From the NCBI GenBank assembly GCA_003342895.1, contig PTFA01000339.1, forward strand, positions 222,135 through 286,134: DNA of 64,000 nucleotides, written 5' to 3'. Source of the stretch: Casuarius casuarius. Taxonomy: Eukaryota; Chordata; Aves; Casuariiformes; Casuariidae. Position 1 is the stretch's first letter. Every line of letters starts with the position of its first letter. Below, one piece after another: positions 45,501 through 60,100 of this stretch. The notes beneath the pieces were generated by a model. That model was not told the DNA's origin, made no database searches, and saw only the letters and a list, made by a program, of their open reading frames with translations. Both the position numbers and the translations under genes were made by a program.

Positions 45501-48500
45501 AGCAGCAATCCCTGTCCACCAGCATGGACACAAAAACTTGTGCCACGGCTCAGAGAGCTCGGAGGAAACCAAAGTTTACGTTTAACACAGTAGTAAAGTA
45601 ACAGTCTGAACAATTTGTACAAATCAAAGCGAGTCAAGAGGAGGAAAAGGAAGTAAGTTTCCAAAACACTAAAGTGAAACTCCAAAACGTGTTCACAACC
45701 AGTCAAAAGTCTTAGCTGTTGCTGATAGCATCTAGTTCTCATGGAGCTTTGCTTTCCCAGAATTTAGACCTGCAAGGAAAGGGTCAAGAACGAGCCCATC
45801 AGGAGCTGCTTTCCAGAATCGTCCCTGGTGCTGCACTAAGGCACAGTTCCTCCAAGATTTGAGATGTGTCCAGGCTCTTGAGAAATCCTCCATCTCCAGC
45901 CTACTTCAGAGAACATGGAAAATTTTCAGTGCCAGACTTCAGCTAAACGGGACAGGAACAGAGCATTATTCCTTAAAAATCACCTGTCGCCGTGCTCGGC
46001 ACGTAGCTGCTCTGGCCCATGAAAACGGTCCCCCATGACCTGCATCGGCCGTAGTCTCTTTGAAAATGGTCCAGTTTATACAATTATCTGTGTGAAGCTT
46101 TGGAGGGCAAATAAGAAGGCAATGTACTGTCAGTAAACAAGCATTTAAATCTGTATCCTCCTCCTCCCCCAATATTAAATGGTTTAAGGATTCCCCAAAT
46201 GGAAATGCCACTAACACATGGCTTAAAGATCATCCCAAAGGGAAAAATACATGCAAGAGAAAACGGCCCGCTGATTCCACACACATCGTTCCAGGCTGCT
46301 TTGACTCCATTTGGAGTGGGAGGAAAAATCAAGGAAAACGAAGCAGTTGGTCAAAGGGAATTTAAGGAGGTCCTTAAGAATCCTTTCCAGTATCATCATG
46401 CAACTGGTTTCAGTCAGTGCTGTGGTTATTACGTAAGCTAATAACAACACAAGGATTTAAAAACACCTCAGCTATGGCTGCAGAGCACGTGGTATTAGAC
46501 CTCTTGACTCTTTGAGCACGTGTCTTGTCTTGACTGTCTCACGCTGGATAGAGTCACACAAACTATTGCTCCTGGGTTGTACCCCTGGACGTCAGGGTTT
46601 ATATTCCTTTAACTCCATTGAGGCATCTCTTGGAGGTTTTCTGCCATCTCCGGAGTTGCAGGTTGCATCCTCAAAGCACTTTGGATAATGCATGAAAACA
46701 GAAGGTGCAAAGGTATTAAGAGTTAAAGCTTATTTCTGTACGTATCCGTAGGCCAAGCAAGCCCAGCCGCCCATACATCCCACCTATGCCAACTTCTGCA
46801 TTTTTCTGCACATCTCTTGAACGAGTCTAAGTCCTTGTTCCCTTTTCCAGGGCCTTTGATTTTCAGATAAACGACCTAGCTGTTGTAACAAAATCAAAGC
46901 CAAGCATACACTTTCTTTCCCAGTGATGGCCCAGCACTGTATCCTCAAGGAAGCTACTGCTCGCTGCTCCATTTCCAATAGGTTTTCCTCTTAACAGGCT
47001 GTGGATTTGACTGTTAGCACTCAGGATAGTTAAGAATCTGCAAGATAACTGAAGGGAAATGAGATAAAGCCATTGAGATATAGTAAGTAAGAGAATTGTG
47101 CATTTATAAGTGCACCCCACCTGTATCTTACTCCTATGTGCAAAGATCCCATCAAGCCTTAAACTGCTTCCCTGCTAAAATGATGACTTTGATGCCAAAT
47201 AATTATATCTTATGCAATACTGGCTCTATCCAAATTAACAAAAGCTTCCTGAAGAAGCCAACAGGCTTTAAAACAGAGTCGCTTTAAGATTTTAAATAAA
47301 CTTTTTAATCCCTACCAATCTCTCAGCTGCTTCAGATGTGTGGTATGCCTAAATACCTTATAAAAAATAAATTAAAAAAACACATCTACCAGCTGGCTCT
47401 TTGCACTAGAAACACAACTACCACACATGGACACAAAATGTGGCTTTGAGAGTTATATGCAGACCAGCCTGGATCTTTACTATTTTTAAGTTCTCTTGAT
47501 AGCCTGCCTTTAGTACAGATAAAAAGCAAATTGCAATCTTTTCACAAAACTCAGATATTCTTTCTTTAGATTACTCAAAATAAGTACTTTAGAGTCAACA
47601 TCAGTACAACGCAGGACTAGAGACGACCTTAAGCATACACAAGCCAAAAGGAAACCAAATTATTAAGGAAAATGTAATAACTTGCATCCTGCTGGCCTAA
47701 CTACTCATCTGTTTGCAGAAAGATGGACTGTATAAAAAGTATAATAATATTTTTTACAATAAAAATGCTTGCTATAACATATACAGTCTTCAGGGGCTGT
47801 GCATTTCCCAGTCTGCTGGCTACTCTTACTTTCAGGAAAGCGTTTAGAAAGACAGCAGCACGGGCATCGACAGCTCTACTTCTCAAAGAAGGAATCGAGA
47901 ACACAGCACAACGCCGCAAGCAGGAACAGCGCTGCCACCGTGACTACAGTTTGCATGAATTTTGCATCTCAGACAACAACGTTACATAAGTCTCTTTGAC
48001 AAACCCTATTATTTTTTCAAAAAGATTATTACCTGAGCATTTGAAAAATTCAGTCCAGCAAGCTAATACATCGTTGTCTCCTATACAGCCTCCCTTACTG
48101 CAGTGACACTACGGAAGCTATTCAGCATTATTTGCAATGCCGGTTCGTTCTTTTTTCGAAAGGACAAACTTTGGGATAAAGCTATAGCTGTCAGCAATTC
48201 AGAAGGATATACACACATTTTATTCCTTATCCGTAAGTATGTGCATTGCATTCTCGGAAGCAAGAAGCAACGGTATTTCCAACACTTAGTGAGGGTCTGA
48301 AAAAAAAGTCATTCCACGTTCCCGCGTGGAGGGGAAACATAATTACAAAGAAAGCCAGAAAAAAGGAGTTTTCAGCACTAAGCTCTCACTCTGGTAAAAG
48401 CCTGAAACAGAAGACAGCATGACAAAGTGTTATGCTAGATAAAATTTGATCCCCTTTCTTCGGAGTAGCAATTCACTACATGGCAGCAGCGACTTAGCCT

Positions 48501-49099
48501 CCACCTGCCAACACAAATGTACTGCCATTTAAGGTCGTTAACATTTTTCCCCAATTAATCATTGCTTCACTGCAACATCTGTCCAAGACGACTGTTTCGC
48601 TGAAGCTAGCTAGGCCGCCGCGGTGCGTTATGCAACCACAGGCCGTGCCGACGTCGGGGAGTAACGTGAGCCCATGCCAGCCGCGAAGGGAAGAGCGGTG
48701 AAAAGAGTGGGAGCTTCCAAGGGTGGAGTATATATCTAGTAATTACAGGGCTGAGAAGCAGGATCCCTCCCCATGACATAACCAGCCTGAATCGAGTGAA
48801 ACCGAACCGCCGCTCGGCAAGCCACGCAAGGCTAAAGGCATTTCCCCATCCAGAAGTCATTCGCATCCCAGTGGAAGACATTTGGATTTCTTTAAATGGG
48901 AAGAATGAACACGTTAAGGTTTCCTATAGGTCACCCTGTCATCAGGGCCCCGAGGTAGCGCTAAGACATTGAGCGATCTCTTTTTAAGAAGTCATACGCA
49001 AAACGCTTTGGGGCAATTCTGTAAATCATGGAGCCCCAAAATCAGCGTCCTACCAAGGCTAATTTCTTCTCAGCAGGACCCTCGCTTGGGCCCTAATGC

Positions 49100-49240
49100 T
49101 TAGCCTCACCAACTGAACCCGTAATTGGAGCGAATCGCCTCCTGTTTATCATTTTCATTAATTTCAAAGGCAATTCTCCCATTAAACACCGTCTCATATA
49201 CGCTTTGCACGTGGCTTCTGGCTCCAAACAGCTCATGAAC
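49100..49240. promoter_or_regulatory. Candidate conserved non-coding element in intron 1
   Basis: GTAATTGG (49121-49128), TTTATCATTTTCATTAATTT, TTTCAAAGG (TCF/LEF-like, 49162-49170) and CCATTAAAC occur within about 80 bp, followed by GCACGTGGC. The homeodomain/TCF mix is typical of developmental enhancers. Conservation has not been tested. Confidence 0.3.
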
Positions 49241-49553
49241 CGTTCATAAAGGACAAGATAGGCCAGAGGACAAAGATGTTAGCACCAGGACGGCTGCAAG
49301 GCCATCTTGAGCAGACAAAAGATCACACCTACAAATCCTTGGAACTACTTCTACTCCGATCACACGCTCTCATTCCTCACACGAATGTTTCAGAGCTTCC
49401 ACCCAAGGACCACCTGCAAACGCTACTGTGGTCATGCACTTTGCTGGCACATCAGTCAGTTTATGCAGGAAGATCCTGCTTTGCATAACGACTTACGAAC
49501 TTTGATCTTCCTTTGGCTGTTTTGGTCCATGTTGCTCACAGGAGAGATTGCCA

Positions 49554-49625
49554 GAAGTCCTATTTCCTATAAGTGATCCTATAAGTGATCAGAGTCCTAT
49601 AAGTGATAAGTTCTATAAGTAACCA
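49554..49625. repeat. Short tandem repeat with CCTATAAGTGAT unit
   Basis: The unit 'tcctataagtga' or close variants occurs about four to five times ('tcctataagtgatcctataa', then 'gagtcctataagtgataagt', then 'tctataagtaacc'). It is a 12-bp-unit minisatellite in intron 1, with one copy carrying an insert and the last decayed. Confidence 0.9.
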
Positions 49626-51115
49626 GAGCAGTTGCCTGCTCTCTGGGGAATCCGCACAGCACGGCTCCCTGATTAAAAGTGGTTTTTTCCCCCCAATTCT
49701 CTCATGCTCCATCCTCATCAGCTTTGAGATCAACACAGCCTCCAAGAAATGCAGCTATATGGCACTTGACCAATACAAAACCAGGTCCTTGCTGCAGCTG
49801 TGGTTTCCCAACAGCGAAACTATCACTGGAATGGAGATTACCCAGGGACCGTCTAGGAAATTAAACCCCAGGATTGGTGTGGCTCACACTAATTAACCGC
49901 CCGTACTCCCACAGGCTGCTGCAAGCAGGAGGAGCCTGAGGTCCACAGAAACCAGCCAAGAGGTAGAGTGGATGGCAGCAAGGCCGTGCTATTGCTTTCT
50001 GGAAGCTGACCTTGGGCAATTTTCTCTCCCAGTTATACAATCAAGGCAGACGGGAGGGCACAGTGGCAGCAAGAACACGAATGGAGACGCAATCAAAGCT
50101 TTGTTTAGGTTTTTGCTCTTCTTTAGAGGGACAAATAGGGGTAGAGAAAGCAATCACACAGATAAAAGTTACCAGCTAAAGTTCAGTGGCTACTGGATAA
50201 AATATTAAGTAACTTAAACGACACACATCATAATGGCAGGTCCTATTTTTGCTATACATGGATGTAGTGATCCTGGTAAATATGAGTCATCTTTGGAAGA
50301 AATCCCAAACTGTTCTACCAGCACAGTCATATCTGTACATAGAAAAGAAGGAACTAAGTCCAGAACAAAAAAAGCCACCTTCATGTCAACACTAGCGTTG
50401 TCCAAATTTGTCAGAAAATTGCCTGTTGGACAGTTTTAAAGCCAGTGTTTCTTAAGATCACAAGATAGTTATATTTGGAATAAGAGGAACATCATATACC
50501 ATCTTCAAAGAGATGATCTAATAAAGAAGACTTCATGAGATCCTGAAAAACACGCTGCGAGGATTTGGTAAGAAAGCAAATCAAACAGACGAATGGATGC
50601 CAGGTAATAGCTACTTAACAGGAAGGTGATTTATTATTACTATTTGAACTTTTCTTCTCTATTATATAACTCGAGGGAAATTTGGCAAGAAAAACCCATG
50701 CCACGTGGAGAATGGCTAGTTATGGTCTGCAAATGAGAAAGCCACAAGCAAAAGGGTGACAAACACAGTAACGGAATCCAGAAGCACCAAAAAATGATTA
50801 ATGGCCTGCAAAATTACAGGGCATAACAGCAAAGCAAAGGATTTGCACCAGCATAACATGAGCGATGCTTCTGTGGCTTCAAGAGAGTTTAGCCAAGTGT
50901 TGGATAAATAGCAGGGCCCTTAAGAACATTTCTGAAGATGGACACGTAAGATAACTAGGCCAAAAAGAAAAGCCTAATACGAATACACTCAGAAAAGAGA
51001 GTTTCAGCTGAGAACTTCTACGAGCTTTCTGTTGGGAAGGGTGGTGGGGGTGAAGACAGTGGGAACCAGAGGGCTGAGGAAGGAAGGGGGTAAGAAAGGA
51101 AGGAACTCCACCAAG

Positions 51116-51158
51116 CCAAGGTTGGGTCTGTTACCCAAGGTTGGGTCTGTTACCCAAG
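51116..51158. repeat. Perfect 19-bp tandem duplication
   Basis: 'ccaaggttgggtctgttac' occurs twice back to back (51116-51134 and 51135-51153), followed by a five-base start of a third copy. The absence of mismatches suggests a recent slippage event. Confidence 0.95.
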
Positions 51159-54100
51159 ACCCTCAGCATCACCTTTTGCCACCTTCCACCCTGGAAGGCA
51201 CGTGGGGACCCTGATCAGAGAAGCAACAGATCCTTTTTCTCATCAGGTTCATTTTCAGCCAAATCATTTCTCTTGCTTGCGTGCTCCGAAACATTAGTCA
51301 GGGCACAAGAAAGAGCATCAGGTCACAGACATCGCTTCTGAAAGCGCTCTGTTCTTGCATCCAACCAAAGTTACTGTGAAAGTAAATTCTGACATTAGGG
51401 GCTCAAGCAAATCCTTCTATTGCTGATACCTTCTCTGAGTTCACACAAAATTTCAATGGCACTGACAATAACTACACTCTTAATTCTGAATGTAATTTCA
51501 AAGTGAAAATCCTTGCTGCAACAGCTCTATGGCCGTGCAAGGATAATACAGCAACTGGACAACTAAAGGAGTAGCAGTGACGACAGCACTGAGGAGGGAG
51601 GTAAATGCAAGGTGATATTACAGACCGAGAAATAATACTCGCCTTTGCCACTTATGATTTATATCATGGGTCTCACGATAACTATTGCTGTTCTTGAAAT
51701 ACATCTTCCTAGAGTAAAATGAATACAGCCATCTTCACTCTTTATTAAGAGAGCTTTTTCGCTTTCAGCACAGTGAAGAAAAGTTTGAAAGCAGCCACAG
51801 CATATCCCAAAGGCTTAAAAGTCAGAAAGCAGGGGGGGGAAAATATCTGTGTGGTTAAATTTGTCAGTGCTGCTCCCTCACTACCTATACACGGTGAACG
51901 TCCTTACTGATAGATGGAAGGTTTGTATATGTCATGGGACAGAATGTTTTTTTCCCCTTCTTGATGAAAAAAAAATTGGGGCTTTTTGGCACTCGCAGTG
52001 CTGGAGTGCACACACAGCAGTACCAAAACACAGGTCAGAACTAGAAAGACTTTGCTATCTTCAGCAGCAGGACTCCTGCGTTTGCAAAACATCCATTACA
52101 CTCCATTACTCAGAGAATGATAAAACGAGAGTATACCAAGAGCTCCTGCTATCCATTTGGCCAGCCAGCGATGACCAGATGGGTGGGCACAGTTGTGTAA
52201 TTTGCCTAAACACTGTTACACAAACAAATTACTTGGGATCTGGCCATTAGTGCTGTCAGCTTCCACATCAAATACCTCATTAAGATAAATGGAGACTGCT
52301 GGCTTACCTTAAACTGTTTGGGGCTAAGACAAGCCAACACATCTACATATGAAAGGTTAGAGGGATCTTTTTTTCCTGAAAGCTTTCCCAGATGGGTTAT
52401 AATGTTCATCAAGTGAGCCAAGAGTTTGACATGTTAGGTGAAAAATACTTTGGCACTGCACAAAGCATGTGAAAGTGGTGTGGGAATTACTATTAAAAGG
52501 TTTCTGACATGTAGCATAGAAGGGTCTCAAACAGGTATGGCAGAGCCTCTAAAAAGTTAGCAAAAGTGTCTTGATAAAAATAACCCACCCTTATCAATAT
52601 TTTAAGATCCTGACTTCTTAAAAAAAGCTATTGTTACAAACGCTTCATCTCTCCAAACTCTTCCCACATCCATAGTACAACATAAAACCTCCTGACCAAA
52701 CCTGTCTTTCTGCGAGAACCTGTTAATTTGTTCCATCCTGCAATTTACTTTGGTTTACCGACATACGGTTCTTTAATAAATGTAACTCTAGCAATTTTTT
52801 CCTTTAATGTAGTCAAGGCACTACCGTTTGCCTTCAAAATTCACTAAGCTTACTGCCTTTATTTCAATTTTTTTTTAGATACAAGGACAATGCAGGAAAG
52901 GCAAAAGTTAAAAATGTCACATCAGTTGGAGTTTAACACGCTAAAAGTTTATGACCCCAATCAACAGCTTCCGTGATCCAACTACGATCTGTTTGCTCCA
53001 CAATATAGTTTTAAAGGTCCCAAGTCAGTTCATAGGATAAAACAAGTGAAATCCGCTGGTCTGTATATCTGTACGGGGTCTAGTCACTAAGTAAATATTC
53101 TTCCAGCAGAGTAGCTAAATTACCAGTTAAGAAACAAATATGGGAAAGACTCTTGGGAGAACACCAAGATCTGAACTAAAGAGTGTCCTCTCCAAATCCA
53201 GTAGCACAAAAATGTCAGCTGGCCACTAAAATTAGTCATGGACTATGGTTTGCCACCACAGCCAAAAACAGAAAATGCAGTCACATCGGAGAAATCATGG
53301 AAAAAGCGAAGATCTGCTCTAAGACAGCTGTTTCAACTGTGTCTTTGTGCAGTGAGCAGCAGGTGCCACCTCGGTTCCTAGATGAGAGGGTCAAAGATCC
53401 AGAAACCGAAGAGAACAGCAAAATATATAATAGCATCTGTTAAAGGGTGAGTATCTGCCATCTCACCATCTCACCTTCCTGGCTTTCATACTTCTACCTA
53501 CAAAGTGGAAATCTAGGCACTCTTCTGCTCCCATTCAGGTGTGCCAACCCTACATGGCCCACTGCTTTAGTCATTCAAGGAGACCGGCTGGCACAGGCCA
53601 ACCCCTCCACTGCTCATAGGAACGGACTGATAACACCTGAAAAACAAGAAGGGAGCTGGAATGGTTTGGTTAAAAACAAAACTCTTCTTGACAATAGACA
53701 GACACCCCCCTCCCCTTTAAAAGCCTCCAAAAAATGTAAATCCTTAATGAAAAACATGGTTTGTATCAAATGATTGGAAAAATTAGGCAACATATTTCCA
53801 ATTATTTCAAAATTGTCCAACTTGCTTATAGTTTCCTATCAAGTCTGGCCTGTACAGTCTTATACCAGGCTTAAAAAGGTTTATACATATCTACTTTTTC
53901 TTGGCATTTCCTCAAAGGGGTTTAAGCTCAGTATAACTAATAAAGATTCAGCGAATTAGCTGCCAGAGACTAGAGATGTCTAGCTTAGGAATGTCTGCAT
54001 CCTTGAAAGCCAGTACGCAGCACAGCCCAACACACAAGCTAAGAGTTCGCACCGAAAAAGCAAAGACAACATTTTTTTCTTGTTTTGCTAGAGACAAAAA

Positions 54101-57100
54101 CGCTACGCTTAAAAGGAAAAAGGAAATGAATATACCCCTTTTTATATACCCATGTGTGCATGTCTACACAGGCGTTCGCACTTAAAAGAGGTCAGCACAT
54201 AACCCACATGAAGCAACGTTACTTTCTCACTGCGACGCAGACAAAACTCAAAAAAGGAAACACTTTATTATCAAGAAGCATTGTCCACAGAGTTATACAT
54301 CTAACCCTCAGTCTTATTTTAGAAAGTCTCCCTGGTAATTTGCCTGTGCTTTTGAAAAGCAAGTAATATGTTTTGAATTATAAGAGGTTACAGGGACATT
54401 TTTGTGGTAAATTTGGGCTTTCATTTGCAAAAAAAACCCTCCGTGCTACAGAAATCCTTTCGGAAATAACATTTTTTTGTCATTGCTAAGCACTTTTCAA
54501 CAAAGTTTAATAGCTACTGTTCCAAGGAGCTGTTTACATCAAGCTTTAAAAGAATACCGGGATACTTATGTCCTTGCAAGCAAAAGGAAAAGAAATACAG
54601 CTTATTTCTTTCCAATATTTTGAGAAGAAAACAGAAAAGAGTATATACCCACATACGCCAGGGGCTGCAATTTTTCTAAGTCCAGCTACAGCTGTGCTCA
54701 GGCTCTAATATTCTGGGGGTTTTTTTCCTAGATGTTGAAATTATACCTAGAGCTCTTCAAAACTTACATTTGTTCCCCTGGTCTTTACACCCAGGATCAA
54801 GAAGGAACAAAATGCCAAATAAGTTACTAAGTAGAACTGGAAGACGCTATTTCCAGCCTCTGAAGTTTATAAACTGGATACCACGGTTGCTTTATAAACG
54901 GTGCATAGGAAGACAGATCTTCAAACAAAGGTAGCCAGATTTTTCCTTTGAAGGGGAAACTTATTTTATTGTTCGTTCTTCTAAACAAAATAGCCTACTT
55001 GAAGCTCAGTAATGGGAATACGAGAAAGTTTTACTGTAAACATCTGAAAGATGTCCAGCCCCATGAAAGCTTCATTGTGCTCCTGATAACCGTGATGGAA
55101 AAGCTTTTGTAACAGGCAGCTTTTTTGCAGGCCGATACGCCAGAATTTACCATCTCAATGTACCGTCGAGGAGTTTTCCCATAAAGAAAGCTGCGCAGTT
55201 CAGACAGCGGGAAGAGAGAGGTTTGGGGTTGGGTTTGTTTTCCTCAGTATTTATTGAGAGACAAAGTCTCTGCTCCCATGCAGGAAGCGGTTACGGTCTC
55301 ATTACTCGACCGTCTTACCTCCTGGACAGGGGGATGCAGTAAATTACTCAAACCCCCTTCAATTTTCCTCCTGAAACTCCCCAGCGAATTTGTCCTAAGA
55401 ACCATGAATAAAACATCAAACAGCGATGAAGGCACTGAGCAGCCTGATGCTTATAATAGAAGATATATTAAAAGCCAATCTTCTCAGAAAGTTTCAGCGT
55501 TTCCCCCAAAGTATCATTCATTTGAGGACTAGCGACTCATGCCAGCTATACATCAGACAGAGATTGAAAAGCTTTTCATCGTGAGCCCCGTTTCAGAAGA
55601 TTTATTCAAGGGATGTCAGAACTTCCAATAAAACACCACTTAAAGTTGGCTTGGTCTAAATAAAGCACACGAGATTGCATGTGCAGAGGGGCAGGCAAAA
55701 CAATACCGACTTAAAACATTATGCTTTAAAGATGGAGTTGGAGATATAATCCTAAATTAAATTGTCAAGTACGCCCTCTTGCAGTACACGTCATGTACTC
55801 CGGCACTGCAAAAGCCAGAGTCCTGCCGCAAAGTTTCTCCAAAAACGTGTTATTTCACAGAAAGATGCAGCAAGGCTGCTTCCCGGTTAAGTGATAGCAA
55901 CCTTAAGTGGGAACAGAGCATGGTACTAGAGCAAACCCCTCTTTACCTGAACAACTCGAGACAGGACAGCGCCGGGCTAGGCTCTGTCCAAACCTAAGCT
56001 ACAAGAGAAAACTCTCCCGGGCACAGATCCAACGTGGAACCAGGAAACTACTTGCACAGATCAACACGATAACCAGCGGTTACAGCATACTAAACCTCCT
56101 ACCATGACAGAGTTTGTGCAGCCTTCATAAATCAGATATTTAAGGAGGAGGCAACGTCTTTATTGGAATTTATATGCTGTTTCTTCCATGCCAAAAGGAG
56201 CGACAAAGGAAAAAGGACACAAATCCTTGTCAGAAAGTTCCAGCACAGACAGATTATCAGATCAGTCCTGTGGGACAAGCTGATAAACATTGAAAGGAGA
56301 TAAGCCGTACTTCTGAGGTAGAAGAAGAAAGAGGCAAAGAGGTAACCGAAGAAGATAAAAATCACAGTCTCGGCAGATGCAATGCAAAGAAGCACATGTG
56401 GGAAAGGTGGGATTTGCCAAGGCTTAAGACAAGAAGTGAGCACAATAATCAGCGTGAAGGTGACTCCAGGCAGGACGTTTAGCTCTGTGAACAGCACGGA
56501 CTCGGATCTGACACACCATACAGGAAACAACAATATTTAACTTTGGATGGGAAGACCTAGAAAGGACCGAGTTAGATGGTGCCAGCAAAACAAATGAATT
56601 CCTGCCCAGAAGGGCGCCTTCAAAATGTAGCACAACGCAACTCAAACTCCTGAGGGTCACTCGGATGGGAAAGGCTGATCGCACTGAGATCAGGGAGGAA
56701 ACTCTGGCAACGGGAGAGCTGAGGGCAGGTGAACGGCCACTTCAGCAAGCGGAAGAATTGAGCAAAGTTGTACATCAAGTCAAAGGAGGTACTGAAGGGA
56801 AGAGGAGAGAGAAGTCACTAAGGATGAGCAAGAGAATGCTGTAATAATAGAGATAGCCAGAAAGTCAAAAAGAGGAGAAACGAAGGGCCAGGCTGCACAA
56901 CACTTTTGGGGGGAACAAGGAGATGAAGCAGCTGAAACCCTGGAGTACAACAAGAAGGATCCAAGGATGAGAAATGATGTGATGGCAGGTAAGCATCTGC
57001 TTAGGGACCACGTATCTGGTTTATACCATGTTCTCACCAACAAAAGCCAATGGTGCATTTTCTGGAAGGACTGCTCTGGAGCAGACAAACCCAGGAGTCA

Positions 57101-60100
57101 CATACTAACTATTCTCTGAAGCTTCGTATATCTCAAGACTGCCAGGTCAAAGCAAACAAATGGCAGCAACAGGGTAGACCACTGCCAACTCCTACATCAA
57201 GGACGGGTGGCTAGGAACATCACCAACCAGAAAAGCTGTGCTGTAAAGAGCTCCATCAGACAGGCCAAGAGGGCAGAACACAACAGTGGTGAGAGACGGG
57301 AGTAGTCCAACACTGTTCAGGGAGAAAATTCAAGGTCTGCACAGAATAATGCTCTAAAATTAGTTACGGGGCAAAATGGAAAGTGGCCATTGCTATCAAG
57401 CAGTAAAGCAATCAGCAAAGACTAGTTGTGCTCCAGAGCTAGTCGCACTTCCACCGATGAGACTGAGAAGCAGCAGAGCACTGCAAAACCACCTGAAGCT
57501 GGAGGAACCACCTGTCCCATCTCTCATTAATGACTCATTTGTTAGAAGGGTCTTTAAACCATTCCCCTCTTGCTCCTCCTCAGCTTCTCATCGCTCAGCT
57601 CTGACAGTGTGTTATCTACAGAACAAAAATCTTTTCAAAAGTTTAAATCCATACAATGCCCCCTTTTTCTTCCCAAAGACAGATATATCTGTGCATGATA
57701 GCAGTAGTACAAGCTGAGATCTCATGAGCTAACCGAAAAGCCCTGAAAGGAACAGAAATCATCTTCCTCTAGAAATCCGATGTCTGCTTTTGAGAAATGG
57801 AAATGAGAGTTTCCTACAAAGCGGCACAAACTTCCCTTATTTAACACTTAGAGACAAATATGCGTGCAGACATCTGCTTTCTTCTCCTCCCCCCCCTCCA
57901 ACCTTTAAAATTCCTTCATTCCACAAAAAAGTGCAATCGAGACTGAGAAGTAAGAGCAGTGATGTAACAGTCAAATATTTAGAAAGATCTCCATCTGTAA
58001 AAGGAATTCAAATAAATATGACTAAAGGGGAAAGGTTCAGGTAGTTTGAAAGCTTGCTCAGGAATGCAAAGGGTTGGTGGAGAGAGAGATCACATCAGAA
58101 AAGGTCGATTTTTGAACAGAAGTCAATGCAACGGATTCTTGAATAAAGGACAGCACAGGATTCATCAGAAATATTGGCCAAAGATTTACTATAGGGATTT
58201 GGCAGACCTTAAAGCCAACCTTTGGCCAGCAAAATTCAGAAGGTGATGACAAGTTACCCCATTTAGGAGGATATAGTAAAATGTATACTGGTTATAAAAG
58301 CCATCTCAAACATATATTACTCAAAAGAACAGAAATCTGTTTTACATTCCCACAAACAGATATACTACTACCTGCTCTAACGATCTTCGAAATTCATATT
58401 GCTTCGTCAGAATCTAGGACACAACCGTAGAGAAGAGGCAAGGATTAAAGCACTATCGTTGCTGAGGAGCTCCTAAATTTGGAGCTGACTTCCTGCAGAC
58501 ATACTTTCTGTAAATAGCAGAAAAAAAATCATTAAAAAAAAAAAGATGCAATAAAGAACATCTCCCATTAAGCTAATTCAAAATAATTCTGGTTACAAAA
58601 GGGATTATTTATAGGGCTTCTTCTTCACACCTGACACTATGTGACACTAAGTGTTACTCCCCAGTTTGTTGCTAGTTACCATAATTAAGTTTTCTTATCT
58701 TTGCTCTCACAAGTATCACAAGCACAGCTCTACATCAGCTGGAAAGCTGGTACCGACAGGTTTGACGCCCAGCCTCACCAGCGTAAGAATTTAAAACTGT
58801 AAAATACCCTAAAAGACTAATCTCATTCATAAATCTGACCTCGTATATTATTCAACACCCATGTGTTAAAATTACTAAACACTACCTCACCCACACTGCT
58901 ATAAAAAGACTACTGTAAAATTTCGCTCTCAGAAAAGAAGGTATTCATGAGTGAGGGGAAGACAGATGTGCAGAAGACGATTCACTGGAATTATATAAAT
59001 TCAGCACACATGGAGGCAAAGCAAATTCCACTTTGGACATCTTCTCATTCAATGCTTCATTCATAAGAGTTTTGTCAAGAAAGACCCAGCCCACCTGCAA
59101 TAGCTATCGGTTTCCGTAAGCTAAACGTTAATCACGGCAGAAATTTTGAAAGTTGACCTCGATGCTCCTTTTTGCTACTTGTGTCGTTAGGGCTTGCTTT
59201 TTAAGTGAGATTGATGGCCTTTTCCATCTACAAAGATCACGCTGGAACCTGTCCAAGCTCGTAAGTCACGTTTTGATGGACTAAGGGGAATTTTCATTCC
59301 ATTCATTCCAAATTCGAACACAAGACAGCTCTTTGCAAGCTGAATTTATTCTAAAGAAGCCACGAGAAGTTGACAAAACTGCGGAAAGTCCAAGCGACGC
59401 CCAAGGAAAGTTCTGCAACATCCACTGCAGCAGGCACCCCAAACACCCTTCCCCACAGCTTTTTAATTCAACACAATACGAGCAATTCAAACATTCATAT
59501 CACATTTAAAATGAGGAAATTAAAGTGGCTCGCAGGCATGAAAAGCTCCTTCATTAAGCATATTTCAATTACCAGACACACAAATGAAACCAAGCATTTA
59601 CATATTATTTCCGCTGCCAAGATTAAAGATACCTCACTACCTAACGAGAAGTCAAACCTCCCTCACCTTTAGCCAAAAATATGAATGTTTAACACAGTGA
59701 AAGAACAATAAGCCAGCGTAAAAACTCAACATAGAAAGTGCTCGGGCACTCAAACGCTTCAAAGTAGGACTAAGACAAGAGAAGAACAAAAAGGGTGCTC
59801 AACATATGAAGAAACAAATGCTATAAATGACCCACATCCCTGCCGAGAAAGACTTTTTCCAACATATTTATGGAGACTCTGATGCTCCAAAGACAGGAGC
59901 AAGATAAAGCATTGAGTCAACGTGAGAACCTCGAGCCTGCTTGGCCAGAGCAGGACTCAAATCCCACTACATCATCCAGAAGAAACAGGTGGCCTTTCTG
60001 GAGAGAGGTCCAAAAGACAGAGCCTACACGCACAACTTTCTCAAGCAAATCCCTTCAAATCCCTGGCGCTCAAAGCCCAATTCCTTGTTTGAGTTTGCTC

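Noticed and set aside
50460..50960. Stretch considered as a further CR1 copy
   Set aside because: The wording is vaguely CR1-like but no ordered landmarks could be aligned by eye.
51849..52250. 133-codon plus-strand frame
   Set aside because: No recognisable domain or neighbouring exon signals; length is within chance.
56132..56533. 133-codon minus-strand frame rich in hydrophobic residues, resembling membrane segments
   Set aside because: The hydrophobicity follows from pyrimidine-rich sequence on that strand (T-rich codons). There is no family motif, splice support or upstream signal.
56750..57350. Purine-rich block considered as a possible LTR or retroviral piece
   Set aside because: I could not find paired terminal repeats, a primer-binding site or any gag/pol motif. 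Only a database repeat search could settle it.
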